The notes under the pieces are model-generated. The model worked only from the letters and a program-made list of their open reading frames with translations. It made no database searches and had not been told where the DNA came from. A DNA stretch of 64,000 nucleotides from positions 1 through 64,000 of the forward strand of contig NGBS01000019.1 of assembly GCA_002245135.1 (NCBI GenBank). Reading direction: 5' to 3'. This document shows positions 50,581 through 62,913 of the stretch, one piece after another. Position 1 is the stretch's first letter, and each line of letters begins with the position of its first letter. Source of the stretch: Proteromonas lacertae. Lineage: Eukaryota; Sar; Bigyra; Opalinata; Proteromonadidae. The translations under genes were made by a program, and so were the position numbers.

Positions 50581-50653
50581 GCCCGTCTAGCTCAGTCGGT
50601 AGAGCGCTAGGCTCTTAACCTAGTGGTCGGGGGTTCGAGCCCCCCGGTGGGCG
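50581..50653 (+). tRNA. tRNA-Lys (anticodon CTT)
   Basis: A 73-base cloverleaf without intron. The acceptor stem GCCCGTC pairs with GGTGGGC (two G-T pairs) and discriminator G. The D arm holds the A box TAGCTCAGTCGGTAGAG. The anticodon stem CTAGG/CCTAG encloses loop CTCTTAA, so the anticodon is CTT, reading AAG. The T arm is GGGGG TTCGAGC CCCCC, with the B box GGTTCGAGCCC. The CCA end is not encoded, as in eukaryotes. A run of T about 10 bases downstream (TTTTTCTTTTT) fits a Pol III terminator. Its GC content stands out sharply against the surrounding AT-rich sequence. Confidence 0.97.
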
Positions 50654-50794
50654 ATATTATTTTTCTTTTTATTTGTTTTTCTTTCTATCGTATAGTTATT
50701 ATAATAAATTAAATTTCAAATAATATTCGTTTCAACAACTCAAAAATAACAATTACATATATATCTTAATAAAATAAATATAGAATGATTTAAT

Positions 50795-52457
50795 TTACAT
50801 ACTTTTATACCACAATTTTATATGTGAATCTAACGAACCAGTAAGGAATGTATTGTTACTAATTGGATGAAAATCAACACAAGTAACAGGACGTTTATGA
50901 CACTCTATCTTAACAGAATGAGACAATATCATCGACTGTTGTTGATGTAATAACTGCTGTTGTGAAGATGTTAAATTACTATTATTATAATGACTATACA
51001 CTTTAGTATGGTTATTATTATTATTATTATTATTATTTGGTATATAAGAATACATCGTTATTGAACCATCATTACTAGTTATTGCCACATTCTTATCATA
51101 TAAATGACTATCAGATATATCACTATCTTCGCTAGTATTATCATTTAAATTATCTTTACTGTTACTGTTGTTAAGGTTATTATTATTTAGATTATTATTA
51201 TTATTATTCAATCGATGTGAAACAGCACACTTTGTTTGAAATCCAATTAATACTTGTGATGGTTTAATTGTATAAGCGTGTTTAATAAATGATGATTTGT
51301 TTATATCATTAGATAGATTATAATCGATATATATTAGATGAACCGTTATAATGATTGGTGATTATTATATTGTTGCTACCACTATTATCACTACCACTAT
51401 TATTATTATTACTGTTATCTTCATCACTTTCATTATCATCAGATATTATACCAATATTTGAGATAGCTGAACAACTTGTCTTTGTAGTTAATTCTTTCTT
51501 TAACATTTGTCCTCTAACATCCCAAAACTTTATCATTCCTTTCATATCACCTGTTATGAAGGTGTATTCATCACTAGTTGGTTTGATTGAGGTTAATACA
51601 CTGTCATTTGGTAGTTGGAATATTATCTTGGAAGATCTCTTGTCAATTCCGTTGATTAGCTTATCAGAACCACATGTATAGATTACATTGTTATCTAATT
51701 TAATAATATTAATTAATTTATACTGTTTGGATCTAATATAATGGAATTTAGTGCTGATTTTAAATTAATAGATGGTAATTACATTTTTGGTGGATATATC
51801 CCATATTTTCACTGTATGATCATACGAACAGGAGAATAATGAAGTAGAAGTGCTGTCCCATACCAAATCAGATATAATATGATCATGACCCATTAATTGG
51901 TTTAAAGACTTAGTTTGAATTCGATTACTACATTCGAAGAATGTAATTATATGGTCAGAAGAACCAACACCTATGAATTTACCACAATCTGAGAATTTAG
52001 CACAATGAATTGCACAATCTCGGATCTAGCAAATAAAATGTTATTTTTATTAAATACTTTCACACTAGATTGACAGATATAATCACTCGATCTGTGTGAT
52101 TGACTATGACCTATACAATAAATAAATAACTATAAACAAGATATATTCTATACTATTACTAGTGGTTGAACTAACTTCACAATCACTAACATCAGATCTT
52201 GAATCATCTGATACAATTAGTGATGGTGAAAATGATGACTCATTGTTATTTTTTATTCTAATACATTAACAAAATAATCTATACAATGAGCTTAAGAGGT
52301 TGACTGATTTACGTAGCTCACGGTTCTCTTTCTCGAGAATATCAATCCTTGCTTTCAAATCCTTATTTTCTTTGGTTATCAGCTAGAAATAACGAATTAA
52401 AAAATGTACATCGAAATGCTCCTGCTGATGTACCTCATATCCCTCTAATTTATTCAT
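50795..52457 (-). CDS. WD40-repeat protein with an N-terminal coiled coil
   Basis: Starts MNKLEGYE at 52457. A 50-nt intron (52384-52433) leads into a heptad-rich coiled coil (ITKENKDLKARIDILEKENR). A short Ser-rich linker follows, then WD repeats: IRDCAIHCAKFSDCGKFIGV, FSCSYDHTVKIWDIS, FITGDMKGMIKFWDVRGQML and FLTGSLDSHIKLWYKS. Long Asn runs interrupt the later blades (51000-51210 and about 51360-51430). The layout, a short coiled coil then a beta-propeller, recalls scaffold proteins of several families (for example ATG16 or TLE types), none of which I can single out. At 51310-51350 the frame moves by one with no intron that fits, inside an Asn-rich and TA-rich patch. Stop TAA 50795-50797. 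Confidence 0.7.
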
Positions 52458-52679
52458 TAATTACAAATGGTTGTAAAACGGCTTTTATTTAGGCGGGCTT
52501 TATTACAAAAATACGCTATTATTTGCATTTGTTGAATGGAATATATTATTTTAATACCATTTGCACATCCTAAGATTTTGAATATAGTTATAAAGCAAAA
52601 AGATTTATCAAATTTTTGTCATTTATTCAATAAATCCAATTCCAACAACATATAATAGAGAAAATTAGAAAAATAACAT

Positions 52680-53932
52680 TTATTTATTTTTTAATTGCTT
52701 TACATACCAACTAACAGCCCATTTCAAATCAATCAACATACACTTCATAGCAGCAGTCCACAATTCAGCATTACTATAATCTATTACTATATCACTAATT
52801 GTATTTCCTTTAATTACAAATGGTAAACTAAGAGAATTATCTTGAACCATAATCTCAGTACTATACTCCAACAATGCATTCAGCAAATACACAATGGCTG
52901 TATTAAATTTATTATATCTAAAAAATGTTTTTTCTACATACAATGGGTATTGAGTTTTATCACTAATTACACTAATAGCACTAACACTTCCCCTAGGATA
53001 TAGTTGGTATTTTTTAAAAGTATAATTCATATTTTGTGCTAATATAGTAAGTAGTAATGTTACTTGACCTAATGCTGAATTTATTTCATGATTGTCGACT
53101 GGATCACTTGATAGGTTGCCTAATCTAAATCCACTGATTACTCCATATCTATTTTCAAACCAGATAAAACATGCGTCATTCAAAACATTTGTACGCTTTA
53201 ATCTTTCCAACTAAATATAAAAAAATATTAAAAAAAAATTTCATTATACATTTGTATTTTTACAGTTCTTTTTCTGCTTTATTGATTCAATTTCACTTTT
53301 ATATAAACTCTCAATCTCTTCTACTGCATTTGCTTCTTCAATACAACACTGTTTCAAATGTTTTAATCGAATTAGTTTATTTTTCTTTTTATTACTGTCT
53401 GAATTATTGTCTTCTCTTTTTTCTCGTATTACACCTATTTCATGACTTACTTCTTCACTCTCTCTGGTTATTTCTTCAACTGATTTTGATGAAGTATCAT
53501 TTGGAGTTGATAATTTTTCTAAATTTTCATTTAATTGTTCGTATTGTTTTATTTCTTTTTCTAATTCTTCACATTCTTTCTGGTAATTTGTCATTTCTTC
53601 AAAACAGCAATTAGGGCATAGTGGATAATCACAATTTGATATAGATGAACTATAATAATAATTAAAAATCATATAGATGTACCATAAATGGCAAAATGAC
53701 TCTATATCACAATTATTTGCAACTTCATCAATATAACTATGTAATTCTTCATTTGTTATTTCTTTTAAAGTTGGAGCCAAACTTTTCAAAGCCTCTATTC
53801 ATAGTTATAAGGATAAATTGTTCTAATACCTTCAAAAGAATCTTTATCTACTGCTATTGGGTTCAAACACTTTTGACAATAAACAACATGAGGTCCTTTC
53901 GGCGGAGGTGGCTCTACTGGCTGAGCTTCCAT
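52680..53932 (-). CDS. BECN1: Beclin 1/Atg6, autophagy PI3-kinase complex subunit
   Basis: Scaffold of the Vps34 lipid kinase complexes in autophagy and endosome sorting. Right to left: MEAQPVEPPPPKGPHVVYCQKCLNPIAVDKDSFE, with the first Cys pair as in Beclin (CQRC in the animal protein). An intron follows, then CDIESFCHL, another intron, and the second cluster YPLCPNCCFEEMTNYQKECE. A coiled coil follows (EKEIKQYEQLNENLEKL to IESLYKSEIESIKQ). After a further intron comes the evolutionarily conserved domain: VLNDACFIWFENRYGVISGF, RLGNLSSDPVDNHEINSALG, VTLLLTILAQNMNY, FKKYQLYPRGS and MKCMLIDLKWAVSWYVKQL. I see no clear BH3 segment. Stop TAA 52680. About 390 residues, somewhat shorter than human Beclin 1. 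Confidence 0.93.
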
Positions 53933-54053
53933 AAAGATTGTTTTTTGGTTATCCAAAAAAATATAAAAAACTCAAATCAGAATTCAAACTTTTTATTTTT
54001 TATTAGTTGTTATTTTATTATAAGAGAAGAAAAACATTTCAGTATTTTACTTT

Positions 54054-57000
54054 TCATTGACTTTTACCAAATCTCTTTTTACCTTTACCTTTCTGGAATT
54101 TAGATCCTCCTTTACCTTTTGAATTTGGCTGTAACTGTGGTGGTGGTAAGTTTCCTTTCCTACTACCATCTTTAGTAGTAGTAGTATTAGTAGTAGTAGC
54201 TGTGCTATTAGTTGAATCAGTACTATTTCTTCTTTCTCTTTCTTGATCTCTTTCCTGTTTCTTAATCTCAGTCTGCCTAAATCTAGCTTGATGTTCCTTA
54301 ATATTCTTATTATTGGCAATTTCTCTTTGTAATAAGCACTTTGGCACTGGGCATTGCATATTTACACAACCATTGCAATGTAGTTTAATAAATGGCATGT
54401 ATTTAGTGCATCTAGCACATCTTCTATTTACACAACTTCTCATATGTTCTACTATCTCACTATACTGTTCATGATCTTCTTTATATTCATCACACTCTGG
54501 ACATTGACTAACATGTTCAATACCTTCAATAATTCTACTAACCTCTTGAATACTCTTCGAAGCAGGTTCTTCTGTCTCTTCTAAGGATACTTCACGCAAT
54601 TCGTGAGGATGTTTTCTAATTACACCAGTTTGCATAGAATCATAACATATTTTACATAAATCAAAATCATCACATCTATCACACGAATATCTAACATCAC
54701 ATATCTCCTTATGACAAGAATTACAAGTTAATGGGTATAATGGAGATATAGGGTTGTGTAAATGATATAACACCATCATAGTACTATGTTTAGCACGACG
54801 TAATTGATCAAATTGGAAGTGATTACCTTGACAGAAGGACAGAAATTCTCTTCTCAAATCAAACACTTGGCTTGACATTTTCCTATCTTCATCAGTAATT
54901 TCCTCTGGAACATTTACATCTACAGCTCTAATCTTATGTCTACCATCAGGATGTCGACAACCTCTTTCTTTAAAACCAGTTGATCTTTTACTCTCATAAC
55001 AATCTTCACATATATTCCAAGGTTCTAAATACCTCTCATGTTTGGTATCTTTTGGGTCTTTTACATCTCTACAAGATTCACATTCATATCTTTTACCATG
55101 TAGAATATATTTTCCACAATAATGACACCAATACTGCAAATGTGCATATAAATGATTCTCTTTTTGATTTGCCATTTTATTGGCTAATTCTTTGAATAGA
55201 TTTTCATATTGTATTCTGTTACTTTTATCATCTTTATTAGCTTTCTTTCTATAACTCTTTGGTCTGCTACTATATTCATTAGTTTCTTGTTTTGTTTCAT
55301 TATCTTCTTTCTTTGTCATTCTACTATCAATCTCCATCGTCCAGTAATCACCATCAAAATAAGGTAACATGGATAACTTCATATCATCCATTCTTCTACC
55401 ATAATTTGGAACTAGAAATTCATCATGGAAATTGGTCCTATGAATTACTGTTCCTAATTCTCTGCCTCTATTTAACATTGCTTCATACCAACACCTTAAT
55501 CGATCATCTTTAGGAACTTTCTGTTCTGGAGGATGACAGTGTAATATATAATCATCATTCTTACCAGGTGGACAAGCCCAAATGTGTAAACCAATAAAAC
55601 CTCTTTCCTTGATAGTTTGAATATAAGTGACTAAGAATTCATGATAGACTTTAGTACGGTATTGTGGAGGATAAAAATATTTCACTGAATCTAAATACGA
55701 GATGTAAGCTCGACGTTTGTTTGGTTCTGGACATTTATCATCATATTCTTCCACATATAATACCATCAATATAACATCTACATGATCAATCTTTTGGAAT
55801 AACACAATACACTTTGTATGACAGTTAAATTGTTTTGGATAGGATGAATCATGGATTGCTTCTACTATTTTAGGTTTTGGAATTGATATTCGATCATAAG
55901 ATGATACTACTCTTACAGTTAATTGATTACATTCAGGTATTTCAGATAAATCAACTCCTTTCTGTTTAGATTCTATTTGACGTAATTCTAATACTCTTTT
56001 CCTAATAGCTTCTTCTAAAACATCACTTAAATGACAGGTTGGTAATTTAGAAGCATCTAGTGGAGTAGTATTATCAATAGGAGAAGCTATTCATAATAAT
56101 AATAATTATTATTATTAATATATACGTATTTTAATTTCATTATATAACCTCATTAAACACTTTGGACAACAATATAAACTATCTTTATCTCTTGCATTTC
56201 TTCTATTATTAAACAATGTACATATGATATGGTACCACTTATTACAAAACTCACATAATACCCAACTCTCTTCAACAACATCTTCATTCTTTCTTTCAGT
56301 AAAATCTGCTTTATGAAACTTCTTATCTCCAACTTTAAACTCTTCTCCAAACTTTGTATAACAAGATTTACATAAATGAACTTTATTTTCACCATCTGCA
56401 TAGTAATTCACTCCTTTCTTTATCTTCTGACTACACACATTACAAAAGTATATTGCAGGTCTAAATAACAACTTACTACCATTACAAATTGGACATTTAG
56501 ATGAATCTAATGAGTTGGACTTTTCATTATCATATTTTCGTTTTGCTAATAAATATTGCTGTTTAAATTCGGCTAATAATTGTTTAGCAGCTTGATGATA
56601 ATATGTACCTTCAGGATTATACGTCATACAGTTGGTATAACACAATTCAACATCTCTATATAACTCCTCCGGTGTTTTATATTTACCATCTTTGAATTTC
56701 TTATTCACTGTTCCCATATCCATTGGATGTGTAATAATCTTGTTATAATCAGGAATATTATACCTTTTAACATCTACAGGCTCTTTAAATATATCAGCAT
56801 ATGAAGCATTTGGTGGATAATTATAAAAATATTTAATTACATCGTTAAAACACTTCTTTAAATCTCTTGTTGTATCAGTTGAACCACAATCATTACAGCT
56901 ATTGATATGATCATACACTTCACCACTTTTTAACATATTCAACATACATGAACCTCTAAGAGGAATTTGTAATCTTCGATCTGACCTTAGGTTCAATAAT

Positions 57001-57698
57001 GTCATATCATCATCAACTAATCTTGCTGGTGAACACTTATCACAACATGGATCACTACAATTATCATAATGCAGAAGTATTTCACGTATTTTTCTACAAT
57101 CGATTGAATCAAAGTCTTTACAACCTGAACATTTCGTTGATGAGATATGTTTCGTCACATTTTTGTATTTACAGAGCGGAGAGTTACAGTCACTGTTACA
57201 ACACCTTCGGCAATGCACAAGACACCTTGAGATTTCGATGATTTTACTGTTATCTTGTCTTGGTTGTGTATTCTTAGCTTTCTTTGTGTTTTGACGGACG
57301 ACTGACATATCATTTTGACGTTTTATTGCAGTTGTCTCTATTTTGTGTTGTATTTGATCATATATTTGATTTATTTTGAGTATAAGGTCATCCATTCCTA
57401 GATAATTCTTTACTTTTCTGTTAGACATGTATAAATAATACTCAACTACCAAAGATATTCTTTCTAATCTCTCTGTTGCAAATCTCTTCTGCATTTCATT
57501 CATTAAAGGATTCTTCGATACTTGGTGTTTGTCAAATATATACTTTTTCACAAACGCCAACATTTTCGCTCTGTCTTCATTTGAAATACTATATTGAGGA
57601 TTTTGTGAAACAACGAGCTGATTTGGATTTACGGCCTGAATTTGCTGGCCAGGGTAAAGTTGGGTTTGTGCGTAAGGGTATCTTCGATCTGCTATCAT
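54054..57698 (-). CDS. CBP/p300-type histone acetyltransferase
   Basis: A transcriptional coactivator that acetylates histones. It has a single intron (about 56088-56126), which joins EIKI to PSPIDNTT. Domain order from the N-terminus: a helical start; TAZ1-type zinc finger (CLVHCRRCCNSDC, CSGCKDFDSIDCRKIREILL); bromodomain (FKEPVDVKRYNIPDYNKIIT, HPMDMGTVNKKFKDGKYKTP); zinc-binding PHD/RING region (CPICNGSKLLF to CCPKCLMRL); CBP-type HAT core (YISYLDSVKYFYPPQYRTKV, GLHIWACPPGKNDDYILHCH, PPEQKVPKDDRLRCWYEAM); ZZ fingers (CEDCYESKRS, CDDFDLCKICYDSM); and TAZ2 (CVNRRCARCTKYMP, CPVPKCLLQREI). The order matches animal and plant p300/CBP. Stop is TGA at 54054-54056, showing that TGA is a stop here. 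ATG 57698 is the first in frame. It is divergent from the EDM2-like gene (133 bases). Confidence 0.95.
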
Positions 57699-57766
57699 TC
57701 TATTAAGCAATAAAATTCAATATGTCATACAATTCAGTAAATAAATAAAAAAATAAAAATATAACA

Positions 57767-57777
57767 CAAGCCAAGCC
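57767..57777 (+). promoter_or_regulatory. Overlapping double CAAGCC motif in the CBP / EDM2-like gap
   Basis: CAAGCCAAGCC lies 55 bases before ATG 57832 and about 69 bases outside the CBP start at 57698. Confidence 0.5.
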
Positions 57778-57831
57778 TATTTTTTAACCTGCTCTATCTC
57801 TTCTTAGCTTAATATTTTTTGTATGTAAAAT

Positions 57832-58412
57832 ATGTCAAATGCAGTAATTGACCAAATTTTATCATCTGGATGGAGTAATGAAAGATCATTGTGGGATTCT
57901 CTTCAAAATATACTTCTATATGGTGCTTTGGGTAATGTAGATATTTTTTCTGATAAAATTGACTCAGATATTCAATATAATAAAGCAAAAAATGTTGCAG
58001 AAAGAACCTGTTTGTTCAATATGTAATTCACGATGCTCCTTGTCTGTATCATGTAATATTTGTAATAAGTATTCATCTATATTCATATTCAAATAGAAAA
58101 TTTGGAAAGAACTGCATATCCAGATATTCATTAAACAGATTATATGGTAATTTTGATAGTTGGAAATGTTTAAAATGTCATTATAAAGAAATAGCAAAAG
58201 GTAAAATTATAAAACTAGTAAATCAAGAAGTAAATAATGTATTAACTGAAACCAGTTTAAACAAATATCATTCATCATTTAAATGTATTGGTTTTAATGA
58301 GTTGTTAACATTTGAAAAATCAGACTTTATTGAACTAGGATTATCCAAGCAAGATGCTCAGATTATCTATAAATATATATATGACAATTATAAGACAAAT
58401 TACACAAGAGAC

Positions 58413-58450
<38 letters not shown>

Positions 58451-59661
58451 TATTTATAATATGAAATATATATAGACTTTCACCAAAATGTAATAGTTAT
58501 TCAATAGAAGATTTAACAAAGTTAGATTATGAATCAATTAATAATTTATCGCCATCAATGATAAAAACAGATGGTCCAATATCAAATTATCAACAAGAAA
58601 GTATATATTTATTATAAACTATCATATATATATAGTGGATTATTGGAGTAGAAAAATCGAACAAACCACAGAGTCATTTACCAACATGTTATTAGATCCA
58701 GAATCAGCAGCATATAAACAATTTATTAATACATTTCCTGAATATAATTATATTAAAATTCCGCCAATAAAAATACAAAAACCATTTGATACTTATAGAG
58801 TTCCAACACCACTTGCAGAGATAGATGATTGTGAAAGAAACTACTTAAAAACTAAAGATAGATATTTATTCATTACATTAAGAGATCATTATTATACATT
58901 ACAAGTGTATTTAAGTACTTATACACTTCACAATGCTTCCAGTTATGGTAGATTCTTCTCAACTGATACTGTATTAAAGAAAGTGGCTATAATGGTGAAA
59001 AAGTATTTATATTATATATATTTTAAATATAGTTTATTGATTGGTACTGATTTATATATTGATATGTGTTGTGGTACTAATGCATTTGCTCCATTGTTAG
59101 GTATAAGATACAAATCTTTTGATTTATATCCACCGAAGTTTAATGCTTCTGCTGGAAATTTTGAAATGACAAATTGGTTTGATGTTACTGAATTACCTGA
59201 AAGTATTCATTTACTGTTTTTATATAGACTGTGTAATTGGATTAAACCCACCATTTGGAAAGGATGGTGAAACTGCAATTAAATTTCTAAATCATGCCTT
59301 AGAATTCAAGCCAAGAATGTTAATAGTTATATCACCAGGTAGTATTGAGTTGAAATTTAGACCGCCAAAGGAATATAAATTAATATTAAAGAATACTTCG
59401 TTGTGTTCAGGAGATTCGTTTTATGTTCCAGGAAATTTTAGATTTGGTGATAATAAACTTATTGCTCCTGAGACTAACACTTGTTTGTTTGTATGGAGGA
59501 AAGAATTAAATCCTGGAGATATTCTTCCTGGATTTAGACCTGTTTATACACTTTCAATGTATAGTTATATATTTAATTCACATCATATTATTGCAATTTA
59601 TAGAAAACGAAAGAAAGAGTATGAGAATAGAGAAGATAACAAAAAGAAGAGAATAAATTAA
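57832..59661 (+). CDS. PHD-like finger plus EDM2-like NPPF methyltransferase
   Basis: Starts MSNAVIDQILSSGWSNE. A 64-nt intron (57937-58000) joins LYGALGN to KEPVCSICNSRC and the next intron (from about 58069) joins CNICNK to KFGKNCISRY. Together these give a PHD-like pattern ending in WKCLKCHYKE. A helical SAM-like stretch (FNELLTFEKSDFIELGLSKQ) follows. The C-terminal half holds a methyltransferase: SSYGRFFSTDTVLKK, DMCCGTNAFAPLLG (motif I), YKSFDLYPP, NFEMTNWFDV, then a 25-nt intron (59203-59227) and VIGLNPPFGKDGE with the NPPF catalytic motif, and FKPRMLIVISPGS. This order (SYGRHFT, FCCGANDF, GLNPPFG, ALEFKPKLLILI) is what I recall from plant EDM2, a PHD and methyltransferase-like chromatin regulator. 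NPPF enzymes usually methylate an exocyclic amine; the substrate is unknown. Stop TAA 59659-59661. Confidence 0.72.
58415..58447. repeat. (TA)n run within an intron
   Basis: An alternating TA run within an intron of the EDM2-like gene, which ends just before 58476 (ATATAG). Confidence 0.85.
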
Positions 59662-59692
59662 CATTTGTTATTATAAATTTCATGTATTTAAA

Positions 59693-60567
59693 TTAAATGG
59701 AAAATTCTTTATCACCCCATACTTGAGGCGAGTATATACCAGCCATAATTACGTTTAATATTGACTGTTTCCATATTTTCATTTGCTCATAATGCTTCTT
59801 AGGTAACTAGTATATAATAATGATATTTATATAAACATACCCTTATGGTTAATTCTTCATCCCCAGAAATAATCACCATACCCACATAAGTTTCACCTCT
59901 TGACTATTATTATCATATATTCATACATATATACATGTACATTTGATAATATATTACCTTCATCATCCTTTATATCTTCATTCTCAGATTCATATATCAA
60001 AGTGTCTTTGTCTATAGGAAACTACACTATATAAATAACGTATAATACAAATCCCAACGGTTCAAATGAACTAGGATCAAAATAATCAAGTCTGTCACAA
60101 CTCAAAGCGAAGTATCTCTTCTTCCAGTTTCTCCAAGATGTATTCTTGCCTCTTGACTTCTTTTCAAGTACTCCTGATATAATGATCTTTTCATTTAAAT
60201 ACTCTGATAGTGTATTAATCCATTCTTTCATATCATCACCACCATCTGCCTAAATATATTTAACAAGTAATTTAATACTTGCAAATTTATGTATTTATTT
60301 CTCCAAGATATTTTAAAACAATACGGCTTTCCTGTATCAACCAATGTAAGTTCTTTTATTGAACTTCCAGGTAAAAATATCTTGAAGTAATATTATATAT
60401 GTATACACATCCTTTTTCATCCTCTTGTGTTTCATCAGTATAATACGTCAGGTATTTCTCACTAACTACAAAGTATCTTCTTTTCCAATTCTATTTAGTG
60501 ATAAAATTGTTCAATATACTTTTCTAAAATGCCCTTCTTTATTTAGCCATCCCTGTTTCTTGTGCAT
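59693..60567 (-). CDS. Tandem PH-domain protein
   Basis: A likely phosphoinositide-binding adaptor. Right to left from ATG 60567: MHKKQGWLNKEGHFRK, an intron, NWKRRYFVVSEKYLTYYTDE, an intron, IFLPGSSIKELTLVDTGKPY, an intron, ADGGDDMKEWINTLSEYL. This is a complete first PH domain (GWL..W..RYF..L.YY, ending in the invariant helix Trp). The second starts SGVLEKKSRGKNTSWRNWKK and RYFALSCDRLDYFDPSS, continues through GETYVGMVIISGDEELTIR and ends in a helix KHYEQMKIWKQSILNVIMAG. Both carry the basic K-x(n)-R pattern in the first strands that often binds phosphoinositides. All introns are 27-55 nt. Stop TAA 59693-59695. About 215 residues. Specific family not recognised. Confidence 0.72.
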
Positions 60568-60687
60568 TAGATAAAAACAAAAAATAATCTAAAAGTAGCC
60601 GTTACAATAATTTATGTTTTTCTTTTTTACACAATAACAATTGAATATTGTCACATAATATATTAATAGTCAATGAACTTTTATTTT

Positions 60688-62586
60688 TTATTTCCTGGTT
60701 TTCTTATTTCGTCGTTTTTTCTCTTCATTATCTTCTCTTCCCCTTTTCTTCTTCTTATCTGGTTTAGAATCTAACGATATATAGGTAGAACACTGTTTTT
60801 CAACACCAAACACTGCACCTTCCATTTCTTTCACATCTTGAGAAAATACTCTTTTATTAATTCTAATCTTTCCCTTTTTTTCTTTTTGCTTTTCTTCTTC
60901 ATCATCATCCTCATCTTCTTCTTCTTCATTATCATCATTAGTTCCTCCTGGAGTATTAAAATTAATCTTACTAAGTATAGTTTTGTTTAATTCCTTTACT
61001 CTCACAGATAAATCATTTAAGTAATTCATATCATTAATGTTTTCATTATGTTTTAAATCATCTAAAAGTTCACTACTCTCTTCTTTTAAATCTTGTAAAT
61101 CATCATGTCCTTCTAAATAATGATCATTTGAATAGATTGATGCTTCTATTTCATTTCTAAACACTTGTAATTGTGTTATCTCTTCATCTCTTTTGTGAAG
61201 ATTCTGTTCAATATTAAAAACAAAATCACAACGATTATCTTTTGTTGCAGCTAACTTGCAATCATATTTCCAAAGTCCATTTTTGATTTTATTGAAATAT
61301 AAACATCCATAAGCAACATTTTCATCCATATTTAACGTTTTCGTTAAATTCACTTCTTCACTTATGGAATGTAAACAATCCAATAATATATTCTGAAAAT
61401 AGGGAATTCTTAAAGATCCTCCAACTATGGCTATTTCAGTATTCTTATATGATTCTGGTATTTTAGCTGCTGTGTAACACCTGTTTAGTAATGATTTTAG
61501 TTTATTAGCAATTCCAGTTAAATCAAGCATCTTTTCTATATCTGTTTTTGATAGAATAGATTCAAAATCATCATCATCTTTAACAGATTCTATTTCAACT
61601 TTGATTGTATCAGCACCATCAGCTGACAATTTTTCTTTTGCTGCTTCTAATATTTTATGCGATTTAAGATATAAAAATGGAGTGGAATTTAACTTTACTC
61701 CAAATTCTTTAACAACAGATTCATTCACCATTTCCATAATTACTCTATCAATATTTCTTCCTCCAAATTGAATATAATCATGAGATAATACTTCCATACC
61801 TCCTTTATAATATCTAACTACTGTACAATTCGTTGTAATATATCCCATATCTACCAAAATCACATATTTATCCTTTTTTATTGAATTGTTATTTTCATAA
61901 CCAAATGCTAATGCTGTTGCTAAATAATCATATAAGAAATCTACATCTTCCAATCCGATTGTTTTACAAAGAGATTCTAATAATTGACATTGAACAGTTG
62001 TGTAATAAAGTGGAATCTATTGTCATATTATATATTATTATTATTTATTATACAGAAAAAACAACACTTGGGTTTTGTTTCTTATCAATTTCAAATTGTC
62101 TTTTCATCCAGTTTATTAACATCATATATATTGTGTCTATTGTGAAATCTGAATCAACAATCTATTTCTATAATATATTTTATATATACTTTTACTGCAA
62201 CTTCATTTAATATTCCATATTTCGGTAATGAATATTTATTGACTTGCATTGGATAATACAAAGTAAAATCACTAATATCTGTTGATTTCTTACATAACAA
62301 ATCTCTTACTGGAAAAACTGTTGATAAAGCATACTTCTTCATCTAAAAAAATAGCAATATGTAATTATACTTGTTTTATATTACCAAAAGTTCTTTGTCC
62401 ATCTGCACCAAATGATATAATAAATCTATAATCATAATAGATATGTATATACTCTGTTTTCTTCTGGCTATATGCATTTTCTAAAATTCTACTTCCCTCA
62501 TTAGCTTTAGATGGATTGTAAGCAATTTTAACATACTTAGAACCCAAATCTATTCCATATAAAGCATCAGGACTGTTAAATTCCAT
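60688..62586 (-). CDS. Hsp70-superfamily protein, Hsp110-like
   Basis: An actin-fold ATPase of the Hsp70 superfamily. It starts MEFNSPDALYGIDLGSKYVK (phosphate-1 loop GIDLGS). Introns follow, then IISFGADGQRTFGN and FPVRDLLCKKSTDI, then IDTIYMMLINWMKRQFEID and IPLYYTTVQCQLLESLC. The rest of the nucleotide-binding domain is YVILVDMGYITTNCTVVRYY (phosphate-2), FGGRNIDRVIMEMV, LEAAKEKLSADGADTIKVEI, IAIVGGSLRIPYFQNILLDC (adenosine) and MDENVAYGCLYF. Insert of acidic residues and the absence of the classic Hsp70 substrate-binding domain and EEVD end point to an Hsp110/Grp170-like nucleotide-exchange relative. The C-terminus is acidic then strongly basic (KKKKRGREDNEEKKRRNKK), possibly nuclear. No KDEL-type end is seen. 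Stop TAA at 60688. Distance to the kinesin start is 327 bases. Confidence 0.8.
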
Positions 62587-62913
62587 AGTACAAAAATCTA
62601 ATGTAAAAACAGTTTGATGTCCGTTTGATTAGCATGAACTAATTTTCTTGTTTTTACAGTAGACAGAGATAGATTTTACAAATGATTTAACCTACAGATC
62701 ATATATCCTTTAAGAAAAAGATATGGATAATTAATTGACTAAATGCAACCAAGATGGATTGATTCACAGAATCTAAAGCGAATGATGTGAAATATAAAGT
62801 TGTTTATATTAGATTTTCCAATTGATATTTGAATGCAATCTCAATCCTCATCGCCATATTTATCACAAACGAAAAAACAATAAATAGTGATTTTCAAAAG
62901 AAGAATTGTGAAA
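62587..62913. other. Intergenic region between divergent Hsp110-like and kinesin genes
   Basis: The longest gene-free stretch in the window. It holds a 16-codon open frame at 62833 (MQSQSSSPYLSQTKKQ) that ends in TAA and has no visible splice to the kinesin. I see no RNA gene, repeat or exact CAAGCC or ATTCGTT motif in it; it presumably contains the two divergent promoters. Confidence 0.6.

Noticed and set aside
57930-58025. Apparent frameshift before the PHD-like finger
   Set aside because: A 64-nt intron (57937-58000) with TTGCAG acceptor restores the frame.
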